Assembly (NCBI GenBank): GCA_902522895.1
Contig: CABYXD010000002.1
Coordinates: 1-48,952 of the forward strand
DNA: 48,952 nucleotides
DNA from: an uncultured Pelagibacteraceae bacterium
GTDB lineage: Bacteria > Pseudomonadota > Alphaproteobacteria > Pelagibacterales > Pelagibacteraceae
Direction: 5' to 3'
The notes beneath the pieces were generated by a model. That model ran no database searches and was not told where the DNA came from. It worked only from the letters and a program-made list of their open reading frames with translations. A program made the translations under genes and the position numbers. Shown piece after piece: positions 32,689 through 40,653 of the stretch (position 1 is its first letter; each line of letters opens with the position of its first letter).

Positions 32689-33433
32689 TTTTAAGTATTT
32701 CTAAATTTTCAAAATAAAGTGAGTTCATTTTATCAAAAGATTCTTGTAAGGAATTTATATCATTAAAAGGACCTAATAATACCCTATAATTATTTTTTGA
32801 TAATTGAATTATATTTATACTACTAATTGAAGCCTCAGATTTAATCCGTTCTTTCATTAATTGAGCTGTTTTTTGATAATAGAAATCAGCGATCTTTATT
32901 GAATAAGAAAATTTGTTACTTGAAATTTTTTTTGTTTTATTGCTAATTTCATCATTTAAAATACTTATCTTAATTCCATCAATAGGAGCTTTATTCGCAA
33001 TTTTTTTTTCTTCTTCAAAGGTTTTTGCTTTCTTTGCAATAAATGTTGAGTTTTTTGATATTAGAATAATTTCAACATAAGGTTCTTTTGTATCGAGTTC
33101 TAAAGCATTTGCAATTCTAGATGTAATAATTGAATTATAAAAATTTGAAAATTTTACTTTATTTGATTTCACTTCAGCTATTAAAGATTTACCATTAACA
33201 GGATTGGTTATTTTTACAAAAGATTTCTTTTTAAGTTTTTTATGTAAAATTTTTAATGATCGATTATCTAAATTTTTAATATTTAAATTTTCATTATAAA
33301 TTAAAGCGAATCCAGTGTTTTTGTATTTTTTTTCTGGCTTAAAATTTATTGTTTTAGATTTATCTAAATTATTTGTTCCACAACCAGAAAAAATAACAAA
33401 AATTATAAAGATTACTAAATTATTAAATTTCAT
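32681..33433 (-). CDS. rlpA: RlpA-like SPOR-domain lipoprotein with degenerate catalytic domain
   Basis: 250 residues. The lipobox FSGC places lipid on Cys18. Residues 42-120 align by layout with the RlpA double-psi beta-barrel (SFVKITNPVNGKSLIAEV, then ITSRIANALEL). The usual NDRGPF catalytic stretch is replaced by SNKVKFSNF, so the lytic transglycosylase Asp appears lost. The C-terminal 70 residues (KFSYSIKIADFYYQKTAQLM, YRVLLGPFNDINSLQE) form a SPOR domain that binds denuded septal peptidoglycan. It lies between mltB and dacC, the standard alphaproteobacterial order. Confidence 0.8.
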   Translation of the reverse strand: MKFNNLVIFIIFVIFSGCGTNNLDKSKTINFKPEKKYKNTGFALIYNENLNIKNLDNRSLKILHKKLKKKSFVKITNPVNGKSLIAEVKSNKVKFSNFYNSIITSRIANALELDTKEPYVEIILISKNSTFIAKKAKTFEEEKKIANKAPIDGIKISILNDEISNKTKKISSNKFSYSIKIADFYYQKTAQLMKERIKSEASISSINIIQLSKNNYRVLLGPFNDINSLQESFDKMNSLYFENLEILKND

Positions 33434-34424
33434 TTTTTATCTTATCTTTTAAAGTACAAACTGCTAAAGCAAATCTCAATGATCTATTCCACTTTAATAT
33501 TATTTCATAATTATCAAAAACTATATAAGCAGGATTTAAAGTCTCTGCGTCTGGTATTATATCTCTATCAGGTGTAATAATTGCTACGCTAAGATTTTCA
33601 TCTAAAAAATTCAAATTAGAATAATTATTAATATATTTTTTAAATGATTTAAGTTTTTTTTTACTATGAATTTTTTTTGCAGAAACATTAAGTAGTTTAT
33701 TTGGAACGTTATTTTTTAACTCAATTTTATAAAAGCACGGCTCTTCTCTTTTCCAACCCATCTTTTTTAAATAATTAGCAGCAGATGGATAGGCATCTTC
33801 ATTATTTTTTAAATCGATATAATTATCTTTATTATGGTCAATAGCGTAATTGGTAATTGTACTGGGCATGAATTGAAAAAAACCAAATGCTCCTGCCCAA
33901 GATCCATATAAAGTTTTGTAATTAATCTTATTTGTGTCAATAAGTTGTAATAATAAAATAAGTTCTTTTGTAAAAAATTCTGATCTTCTCTTATCAAAAC
34001 TTAAAGTTGCTAAAGATGAAAGAATATCCATTTTACCAACGTATTTTCCAAAGTTAGTTTCGATGCCCATTAGTGCTAAAAGAAGTTCTTTTTCAACACT
34101 GAATTCATTTTCGACATTATCAATTATAATCTTGTTATTTAAGTAAAAATTAATTCCATTGTTTAATTTTTGTTTTGATGTTCTTTTAGATATATAAGTT
34201 TTTGTATCTTCATAAAATTCTGGTTGATATCGATCATATTCAATAACTTTTGGTAAATACTTAACATTCGACATTGTTAAATTAATGGTTTCTTCTGAAA
34301 TGTTATTTGATAAAGCTTTTTTTTTAAATTGATTTTTCCATTTAATAAAATTTAAATCATCATCTCCATAAACATTTGTAAAATTTAAAATAAATATTAA
34401 AAAAAAAATGCTAATTTGTTTCAT
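33423..34424 (-). CDS. mltB: Lytic murein transglycosylase B
   Basis: 333 residues with a signal peptide ending near VYG. The catalytic Glu lies in ALMGIETNFGKYVG. SWAGAFGFFQFMPSTITNYA and DLKNNEDAYPSAANYL are the MltB-family substrate and fold motifs. It cleaves glycan strands in the periplasm, leaving 1,6-anhydro ends. No lipobox is seen, unlike E. coli MltB, so it is probably soluble. It overlaps rarD by 14 bases upstream and the RlpA-like gene by 11 bases downstream. Confidence 0.92.
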   Translation of the reverse strand: MKQISIFFLIFILNFTNVYGDDDLNFIKWKNQFKKKALSNNISEETINLTMSNVKYLPKVIEYDRYQPEFYEDTKTYISKRTSKQKLNNGINFYLNNKIIIDNVENEFSVEKELLLALMGIETNFGKYVGKMDILSSLATLSFDKRRSEFFTKELILLLQLIDTNKINYKTLYGSWAGAFGFFQFMPSTITNYAIDHNKDNYIDLKNNEDAYPSAANYLKKMGWKREEPCFYKIELKNNVPNKLLNVSAKKIHSKKKLKSFKKYINNYSNLNFLDENLSVAIITPDRDIIPDAETLNPAYIVFDNYEIILKWNRSLRFALAVCTLKDKIKNEI

Positions 34425-35289
34425 ACAAATCTTTAAGATATATAATTACTGCAATCCAAATAATAATAAAACTTATAAATTTCACTAATGAAAAATCCTC
34501 ATTATAGTAAAAATAGCCCAAAATAAACTGTAATGTAGGTGTAATATAAAATATCATTCCAGTGGGACCCAGTCCAATTAACTCAACTCCACGAACATAT
34601 AAAAATAAAGGAATCACTGTCATTGGTCCTGCTAAGATAAGAAATAAACTTAAACCTGGATTTGAAAAACTAAAATCATTTACTCCTGTTTTCGTTATGA
34701 AATAAAAGCCAACTAAAGCAAAAGGTAGAATATATAAACTTTCAATTAATAAACCTATGTCAGTATCTACATATATTTTTTTTCTAACAAGATTATAAAA
34801 GGCCCAACTAAATGCTACAATCAATCCAACCCAAGGTAAACTTTTTAAATTAAAAAAAATTAAGATTAAAATTGAAATCGAAACTAATAAAATAGAAAAA
34901 ATTCTTTTTTTATTCAATTTTTCTTTAAAAAAAACATATCCTAATAAAACGCTTATAATTGGCATGATAAAATAGCCAAAACTTGCATCTATAATTCTTT
35001 CTGTTGCTACTGCATATATCCAAACAGCCCAATTAATAAAAATTAAAAAACCTGAAATAAATAATCCTAATAAATCATTTTTATTTTTAATGATTTTTTT
35101 AAAAAGACTCCACTTTGAAAAAATCGTAGTAGTAAAAAGTAACATCGCTGCAGTCCACAAACATCTGTGAACAACTAATTCGATATGACCTATGAAGGAT
35201 ACATATTGAAAATATATAACTCCAATAAAACCCCACCAAAAAGATCCAAGAGAAGTTAATAACAGGCCCTTATTAAATTGATCTTTCAT
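34411..35289 (-). CDS. rarD: RarD-type EamA transporter
   Basis: 292 residues with about ten membrane helices. GSFWWGFIGVIYFQYVSFIG and HRCLWTAAMLLF are RarD signatures, as are INWAVWIYAV and SFGYFIMPIISVLLG. The protein belongs to the drug/metabolite exporters; the substrate is unknown. It is the first gene of the minus-strand cell-wall and replication cluster and overlaps mltB by 14 bases, so expression is probably linked. Confidence 0.9.
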   Translation of the reverse strand: MKDQFNKGLLLTSLGSFWWGFIGVIYFQYVSFIGHIELVVHRCLWTAAMLLFTTTIFSKWSLFKKIIKNKNDLLGLFISGFLIFINWAVWIYAVATERIIDASFGYFIMPIISVLLGYVFFKEKLNKKRIFSILLVSISILILIFFNLKSLPWVGLIVAFSWAFYNLVRKKIYVDTDIGLLIESLYILPFALVGFYFITKTGVNDFSFSNPGLSLFLILAGPMTVIPLFLYVRGVELIGLGPTGMIFYITPTLQFILGYFYYNEDFSLVKFISFIIIWIAVIIYLKDLYETN

Positions 35290-35377
35290 AGTTTAATAAA
35301 TGAATTAATTTATTCTTAGGTTAAATAGACTATTTTATAGTTGAATTAAATAATTATAATTATAAAACGATGCACAC

Positions 35378-35467
35378 GGAGAGATGGCTGAGCGGTTGAA
35401 AGCACCGGTCTTGAAAACCGGCAAAGGGGCAACTCTTTCCTGGGTTCGAATCCCAGTCTCTCCGCCA
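35378..35467 (+). tRNA. tRNA-Ser (TGA)
   Basis: 90 nt with encoded CCA and a long class II variable arm (AAAGGGGCAACTCTTT). The acceptor GGAGAGA pairs with TCTCTCC, the anticodon stem CCGGT/ACCGG flanks CTTGAAA with TGA, and the T-arm is CTGGG-TTCGAAT-CCCAG. A TATAAA-like -10 lies about 15 nt upstream. Its 3' end touches the convergent sdhE stop codon with no gap. Confidence 0.98.
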
Positions 35468-35731
35468 CTATTTTTTATATTCGAAATTTTTAAATAACTT
35501 AAAAATTCCAGATTTAACAATATTAGTTTCAAATGGCAAACCATTATAAAATTTATATAATGTGTCATCATCAATATCTAAAAACTTTTCTAATTCTTTT
35601 AATTGTATATCATCAAATTTATCAATATTAGATTGGACAAAGCTTCCTATTAATTTATCCATTTCTTTAGTTCCACGATATAGAGATCTATAAATTAATC
35701 TTTTTTTTAAATTATTTATTTCGTTATTCAT
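35468..35731 (-). CDS. sdhE: FAD assembly factor SdhE
   Basis: 87 residues of the SdhE/YgfY family. The signature is KRLIYRSLYRGTKEMDKLIG, with Arg-Gly in place (the RGxxE motif needed for flavin attachment to succinate dehydrogenase), then LKELEKFLDIDDDTLYKFY. It promotes covalent FAD insertion into SdhA. It is divergent from recG across only 22 bp, the typical alphaproteobacterial sdhE-recG arrangement. The stop abuts the tRNA-Ser 3' end. Confidence 0.93.
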   Translation of the reverse strand: MNNEINNLKKRLIYRSLYRGTKEMDKLIGSFVQSNIDKFDDIQLKELEKFLDIDDDTLYKFYNGLPFETNIVKSGIFKLFKNFEYKK

Positions 35732-35737
35732 TAATTA

Positions 35738-35747
35738 TTTATATTAA
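35738..35747. promoter_or_regulatory. Overlapping divergent -10 elements of sdhE and recG
   Basis: Within the 22-bp gap, TATAAA on the minus strand (35743-35738) ends 6 nt before the sdhE ATG, and TATTAA on the plus strand (35742-35747) ends 6 nt before the recG ATG. The two hexamers overlap by 2 bp. Both mRNAs would start at or beside the initiator codon, and any -35 contacts would lie in the other gene's coding sequence. Confidence 0.45.
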
Positions 35748-35753
35748 TATGAA

Positions 35754-37802
35754 ATGATTAATAATACATATAAATATTTATTATCGGATATTAAAAATCT
35801 TAAAGGTGTTGGATTAAAAACTTCCAACATGCTGAAAAGAAAAAAAATTAATAATATATTTGATCTACTATGGCGGTTACCTAAATCTTATACAGATAGA
35901 ACTAAATCTACAAAAATTTGTGACCTTAAAATTGGCGAAATTCAAACAATAACTTTGGTTCCATATAAATATAACTTTCCAAGAATAAGAAATTTACCTA
36001 ATAGAATATATTGTAGAGATGAAACTGGAGAAATGGATTGTGTCTTCTTTAATAGTTATGAAGGATATATAAGAAAAATTTTACCTTTAAACAAGGAAGT
36101 AACTATAAGTGGAAAAATTGCTCGTTTTAAAAACAAATACCAAATAACAAATCCAAAATATATTTCAGAAAATGCTTTACTTGTTAAAGATAAACATAAA
36201 AAATATTCTTTAACCGATGGGATTTCAGAAAAAGTTTATAATAAAATTATAAATCAAATATTATCTAGTATTCCAAAATTAGAGGAATGGCATGAAAAAA
36301 AAATACTAAAAAAATTTGATAACATTTCTTGGAACAATTCGATTATAGAACTTCACAAACCAGAAAATATCGGAAAGTATCATTTAAATTTTTATCAAAG
36401 ATTGGCTTATGATGAAATCTTAGCGTCATTTATGGTGAGTTCTGAAATTAGAAAAAAGATCAAAAAAATAAAAAAACAAAAAAAAGTTTTTAGTTATAAT
36501 TACCAAAATTCTTTATTATCTAGATTAGATTTTGATTTAACTAATGATCAAAAGATGTCCCTTGAAGAAATAAACTTAGATCTCAAATCTAACCAAAAAA
36601 TGTTTAGATTATTACAAGGTGATGTTGGAAGTGGTAAAACAATTGTAGCTTTAACAGCTGCTTACAATGTAATTAAATCAGGATTTCAAGTTGCGGTAAT
36701 GGCACCTACTGAAATACTAGCCAGACAGCATTTTCAATTTGCGAAGAAAATTTTTGAAAAACAAATAAAAATAGAAATTCTTTCTAGTAAATCTGAATAT
36801 AAAGATAAAAAAAGAATTCTAAAAAAATTAACTGATAATGACATAAATATAATATTTGGTACTCATGCTATATTTCAAAAGAAAGTTATCTTTAACAATC
36901 TTGGTTTAATAATAATCGATGAACAACATAAGTTTGGTGTTAATCAAAGAAAAAAACTTTCAGATAAAGGCGGTAATAATTGTGATGTTCTTTTAATGAC
37001 TGCAACACCAATCCCAAGAACATTAACAATGACAATTTATGGAGATATGGATTTATCTATTATAAGAGAAAAGCCTAAATCAAGAAAAGAAGTTAAAACA
37101 TATAGTAAATTAGAAAGTAAAATTAGTGAAGTATTAAAATTTATCAAAAAAGAAATAAATAATCAAAATCAAATTTTTTGGGTATGTCCTTTAATTGAAG
37201 AATCTCAAAAACTAGATCATTCATCCGCTGTTGAAAAATACAATTTCTTAAAAAAAAGATTTCCTAACCAAGTTGCACTTTTACATGGTAAAACAAATAT
37301 TGAAGAAAAAGAGACAATACTAAATAAATTTTTAAATCAAAAAATTAAGATTTTAGTATCAACAACTATAATAGAGGTTGGTATAGATTTTCCAAATGCA
37401 AATGTAATAGTTATTGAAAATGCAAATAAATTTGGGCTCTCTCAACTCCATCAGTTACGTGGTAGAGTTGGAAGAGGTCAAAAACAATCAACTTGTATTC
37501 TATTGTTTAAATCATCATTAACCGAAAATGCAAAAAAAAGACTTACTATACTAAAAAATTCAACAGACGGATTTGTAATCTCGGAAGAGGATATGAAATT
37601 AAGAGGTTTTGGTGATATACTTGGATTTAAACAAAGTGGAATAAAAATGTTTAAGTTGGCAGATCCTGTGCATAATAGTGATCTCTTCGAACTTGCTGAA
37701 AAAGAAATAAAAAAAATGGAAAAAAATGAAGCTAATATTAATAAATATAAAACTCTAATGAAATTATATGATCAAGCAGATATTTTAAATGACATTGTTT
37801 AA
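35754..37802 (+). CDS. recG: ATP-dependent DNA helicase RecG
   Basis: 682 residues. An N-terminal wedge/OB domain (DIKNLKGVGLKTSNMLKRK, then YCRDETGEMDCVFFN) is followed by helicase motifs: GDVGSGKTIVALTAAYNV (I), APTEILARQH (Ia), IIDEQHKFGVNQR (II), MTATPIPRTLTMT (III), STTIIEVGIDFPNA (V) and HQLRGRVGRGQK (VI). It remodels stalled forks and Holliday junctions. The stop codon shares a TTAA with the stop of the convergent DUF502 gene. Confidence 0.96.
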   Translation: MINNTYKYLLSDIKNLKGVGLKTSNMLKRKKINNIFDLLWRLPKSYTDRTKSTKICDLKIGEIQTITLVPYKYNFPRIRNLPNRIYCRDETGEMDCVFFNSYEGYIRKILPLNKEVTISGKIARFKNKYQITNPKYISENALLVKDKHKKYSLTDGISEKVYNKIINQILSSIPKLEEWHEKKILKKFDNISWNNSIIELHKPENIGKYHLNFYQRLAYDEILASFMVSSEIRKKIKKIKKQKKVFSYNYQNSLLSRLDFDLTNDQKMSLEEINLDLKSNQKMFRLLQGDVGSGKTIVALTAAYNVIKSGFQVAVMAPTEILARQHFQFAKKIFEKQIKIEILSSKSEYKDKKRILKKLTDNDINIIFGTHAIFQKKVIFNNLGLIIIDEQHKFGVNQRKKLSDKGGNNCDVLLMTATPIPRTLTMTIYGDMDLSIIREKPKSRKEVKTYSKLESKISEVLKFIKKEINNQNQIFWVCPLIEESQKLDHSSAVEKYNFLKKRFPNQVALLHGKTNIEEKETILNKFLNQKIKILVSTTIIEVGIDFPNANVIVIENANKFGLSQLHQLRGRVGRGQKQSTCILLFKSSLTENAKKRLTILKNSTDGFVISEEDMKLRGFGDILGFKQSGIKMFKLADPVHNSDLFELAEKEIKKMEKNEANINKYKTLMKLYDQADILNDIV

Positions 37803-38416
37803 TTTTTACCAGCTGAAGTACCTGCAGAAACTATGAATTTTGATGCTTCTTCAAAAGTCATATTTAAATAAATTACCTCTTCTATTGGAAACATTAATAA
37901 AAAACCACTCGTAGGATTTGGAGTTGTTGGAACAAATACATTGATAAGTTTTTGTTTAGTTTTAATAGCCATTTCACCAGTATTTTCTTTAGTAGCAAAA
38001 CCTACTGCCCAAACCCCTTTTCTTGGATATTCTATTAGTACAACACTTTTTTTATCATTATCTTTATTTGAAAAAGTTTCAGTCATTTGTGAAATGGCTG
38101 TATATATTGTTCTTAATAGTGGGATTCTTTTAAATAGATCGTCAATTAATTTTAAAATCTTTTTACCAAAAAAAGATAACGATAGACCACCTACTATTGT
38201 GATAAATAAGACAGAAATAATAATTTCTATTCCAGGAATAGAGTAAGGTAGGTAACTATTAGGATTTATATTTTGAGGAATAATCTTTGAAGAAAGAGAA
38301 ATCAAAAATTTACTCAAATAGAGAGTAAAACCAATAGGAATTAGGACTACAACACCAGTAATAAAATAATTTCTCAAAACTAATCCTAATGATTTTTTTT
38401 TAGATTTTTTTGTCAT
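37799..38416 (-). CDS. DUF502 family membrane protein
   Basis: 205 residues. Two membrane helices, at about 12-32 and 54-80, are followed by a soluble C-terminal domain with RIPLLRTIYTAISQMTETF, VVLIEYPRKGVWAVGFATKE and VFVPTTPNPTSGFLLMFP, the DUF502 signature. Function is unknown. It neighbours recG/sdhE in many alphaproteobacteria. A 25-codon membrane peptide frame ends directly at its ATG. The stop codon overlaps the recG stop by 4 bases. Confidence 0.9.
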   Translation of the reverse strand: MTKKSKKKSLGLVLRNYFITGVVVLIPIGFTLYLSKFLISLSSKIIPQNINPNSYLPYSIPGIEIIISVLFITIVGGLSLSFFGKKILKLIDDLFKRIPLLRTIYTAISQMTETFSNKDNDKKSVVLIEYPRKGVWAVGFATKENTGEMAIKTKQKLINVFVPTTPNPTSGFLLMFPIEEVIYLNMTFEEASKFIVSAGTSAGKN

Positions 38417-38494
38417 TTATTTAAAACTTGAGTATATAACAAAAGATATAGCTATTATAAAAAGAACAACTAAAATTTTATTATTTAGATTCAT
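38417..38494 (-). CDS. Possible 25-residue single-helix membrane peptide
   Basis: The frame MNLNNKILVVLFIIAISFVI-YSSFK consists of a polar start, one hydrophobic helix of about 16-17 residues and a short basic end. Its TAA is followed immediately by the ATG of the DUF502 gene, so it would be translationally coupled to another membrane protein. Nothing else occupies this 98-bp gap. Short hydrophobic frames arise easily in AT-rich DNA, so conservation is needed before accepting it. Confidence 0.4.
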   Translation of the reverse strand: MNLNNKILVVLFIIAISFVIYSSFK

Positions 38495-38504
38495 GATTTT
38501 TTAT

Positions 38505-38510
38505 TATAAT
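38505..38510 (+). promoter_or_regulatory. -10 element that decides the M48 start codon
   Basis: A perfect TATAAT ends 4 nt before an ATG at 38515. The expected transcription start, about 38516-38518, falls inside or after that codon, so the next in-frame ATG at 38527 is the likelier initiator. Confidence 0.5.
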
Positions 38511-38526
38511 ATCAATGTTATTAAAA

Positions 38527-39351
38527 ATGGATAGAAGAAAATTCTTATCATATGTAGGTTGTGGGTGTTGTGGATTTGTTTTAAATGCTTGCTCTACTGC
38601 ACCAATAACAGAAAGACGCCAATTAAAAATCATACCTGAGGCCAAATTGAATGCCCAAGCAGCTGCAATTTATGAAAAAGTAAAAGAAAAAGAAAAATTA
38701 AGTGATGATATTAAAACATTAAATGAAATCAAAGATATTGGTAAAAAGATGGAAAATGCTATTGGTGAATATTTTTATAAAGAAAAAATAAGTGATCCAA
38801 CAATAAATTTCGATTGGGAGTACATATTAATCGATAATAAAAAAGTAAGAAATGCGTGGTGTATGCCTGGTGGTAAAATTGCTGTTTATACTGGCATGCT
38901 AGAAGTAACAAAAAATACTAATGGTCTAGCTGCCGTTATGGGCCATGAAATTGCACATGCAGTAGCAAAACATTCATTAGAAAGAGCAAGCAGAGGTATG
39001 TTGTTAAATACAGGTACTCAAATTATAGATATATTTAGCGGTGGAAAATTATCACAAGTAAATAGAGTTTCTGGTATGAATACAGTTGGTTTAATATCTC
39101 AACTTGGAATAATGAATCCTTTTAATAGAAAACAAGAAAGTGAAGCAGACTATCTTGGAATGATCTTTTCATCATTATCTGGTTATGATATAAGAGAAAC
39201 AGTTAAAATTTGGGAAAGAATGAAAGAATTTAATAAAGGAAAAGCTCCACCTGAATTTTTAAGCACACACCCATCAGCTCAAAATAGAATAAAAAAAATC
39301 AATGAGTGGACTAATGAAATTATTTTAGATTATCCACCAATTAGCACTTAA
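38527..39351 (+). CDS. Tat-exported M48 metalloprotease lipoprotein
   Basis: 274 residues from the ATG at 38527 (an ATG at 38515 would add four). The N-terminus MDRRKFLSYVGCG is a twin-arginine signal, followed by a lipobox LNAC, so the protein is folded, exported by Tat and lipidated. The protease domain has HEIAHAVAKHS with the zinc histidines and the third ligand in QESEADYLGMIF. The family includes Oma1/LoiP/BepA-like quality-control proteases of the envelope. The start choice follows the Tat motif and the -10 position. Another envelope target cannot be excluded. Confidence 0.9.
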   Translation: MDRRKFLSYVGCGCCGFVLNACSTAPITERRQLKIIPEAKLNAQAAAIYEKVKEKEKLSDDIKTLNEIKDIGKKMENAIGEYFYKEKISDPTINFDWEYILIDNKKVRNAWCMPGGKIAVYTGMLEVTKNTNGLAAVMGHEIAHAVAKHSLERASRGMLLNTGTQIIDIFSGGKLSQVNRVSGMNTVGLISQLGIMNPFNRKQESEADYLGMIFSSLSGYDIRETVKIWERMKEFNKGKAPPEFLSTHPSAQNRIKKINEWTNEIILDYPPIST

Positions 39352-39368
39352 TAAGTTAAATTTTTTAG

Positions 39369-39444
<76 letters not shown>

Positions 39445-39449
39445 ACAAA

Positions 39450-39470
39450 AATTATTCTTAAAGAATAATT
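39450..39470. repeat. Perfect 21-bp palindrome upstream of tRNA-Lys
   Basis: AATTATTCTT (39450-39459) and AAGAATAATT (39461-39470) are exact inverted arms around a single base. On the minus strand three T residues follow the stem before TGTGGGCCC of the tRNA. It may be a weak terminator for tgt, or a cruciform or operator in the tRNA promoter region. Confidence 0.55.
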
Positions 39471-39531
39471 GTTATATATAGAATTATTTTGATTTTTCAA
39501 ACGTCAAAATGAACTAAAAAATGCATATCTT

Positions 39532-40644
39532 CTACAACTTATTAATGTATTTATCATGAAATTGATCAAAAGTACCGTTGTTAATATTTTTTCTAATCTC
39601 TGTCATTAATTCTTGATAAAAATTAATATTGTGTAGAGTTAATAACATCGAAGCTAAAATTTCATTAGTATTAAATAAGTGATTTAAATAATTTTTTGAA
39701 TATTTATTTAAATTGAGAATTTTACAATTAGGATCTAATGGGTCATTGTCTTTTTGATATTTATTATTTTTGATGTTTATTCGACCATGCCAAGTAAATG
39801 CCAAACCAGTTCTACCTGATCTTGTTGGCAAAACACAATCAAACATATCTATGCCCCTTTTTACAGCACCTAAAATATCTGATGGTGTTCCAACACCCAT
39901 TAAATAATGAGGTTTATCTTCTGGAAGATGTTCATTAATATTATCCAAAACATCAAACATTTCTTTTTGAGATTCACCAACAGCCAAACCACCTAATGCA
40001 TAACCATCAAAACCAATACTCATTAATTCTTTTAAAGATTGTTTCCTTAAATCATTGAATAAACCTCCCTGAACAATACCAAAGAGTGCTTTATGAGGAT
40101 TTTTTCCAAAAGCCTTTTTTGATCTTTCTGCCCAGTAAAGTGATAAATTCATGGACTTTTTTATTAAATCATAATTATCGGATTTTTTTGGGCACTCATC
40201 CATTATCATAATTATATCTGAATTAAGACCAAGCTGTATTCTTATACTTTCCTCTGGACTCAGGAAAAACTTTTTTCCGTCTACATGAGAACTAAATATA
40301 GCACCTTTTTCTTTATCTATTTTATTGAGTTTTGAAAGTGACATTACTTGAAAACCACCTGAGTCAGTTAATATTGGTAAATCGCAGTTCATAAATTTAT
40401 GTAATCCTCCAATAGACTCAATTCTCTCAACTCCAGGTCTAATCATCAAGTGATAAGTGTTTGATAGGATAATTTCAGAACCAGTTTTTTTTATATCATC
40501 GATCGTACAAGCTTTTACTGTTGCTTGTGTACCAACTGGCATAAAGGCTGGAGTATTAATATTGCCTCTATGAGTTTTTATTAATCCAATTCTTGCTAAT
40601 TTATCTTTTTTAATAACATTAAAAGTAAAATCTTTTAATGTCAT
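39532..40644 (-). CDS. tgt: tRNA-guanine transglycosylase with altered zinc site
   Basis: 370 residues. Catalytic motifs are intact: TDSGGFQVMSL with the substrate Asp, GIVQGGLF, YALGGLAVGE and DCVLPTRSGRTGLAF with the nucleophile region. It exchanges G34 for a queuine precursor in Asp, Asn, His and Tyr tRNAs. The zinc motif DPxCxCxxC, normally followed after about 25 residues by His, reads DPNCKILNL here: Cys307 and His338 remain, but the second and third cysteines are Ile309 and Leu312. Zinc binding should be weak or absent. It precedes the cyclophilin-coaD-gyrA run on the same strand, 9 nt after the cyclophilin gene. Confidence 0.94.
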   Translation of the reverse strand: MTLKDFTFNVIKKDKLARIGLIKTHRGNINTPAFMPVGTQATVKACTIDDIKKTGSEIILSNTYHLMIRPGVERIESIGGLHKFMNCDLPILTDSGGFQVMSLSKLNKIDKEKGAIFSSHVDGKKFFLSPEESIRIQLGLNSDIIMIMDECPKKSDNYDLIKKSMNLSLYWAERSKKAFGKNPHKALFGIVQGGLFNDLRKQSLKELMSIGFDGYALGGLAVGESQKEMFDVLDNINEHLPEDKPHYLMGVGTPSDILGAVKRGIDMFDCVLPTRSGRTGLAFTWHGRINIKNNKYQKDNDPLDPNCKILNLNKYSKNYLNHLFNTNEILASMLLTLHNINFYQELMTEIRKNINNGTFDQFHDKYINKL

Positions 40645-40653
40645 CTAAAAAAA

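Noticed and set aside
35335-35574. 79-codon frame antisense to tRNA-Ser and sdhE
   Set aside because: It runs straight through the reverse complement of the tRNA, a common false gene; sdhE and the tRNA account for the sequence.
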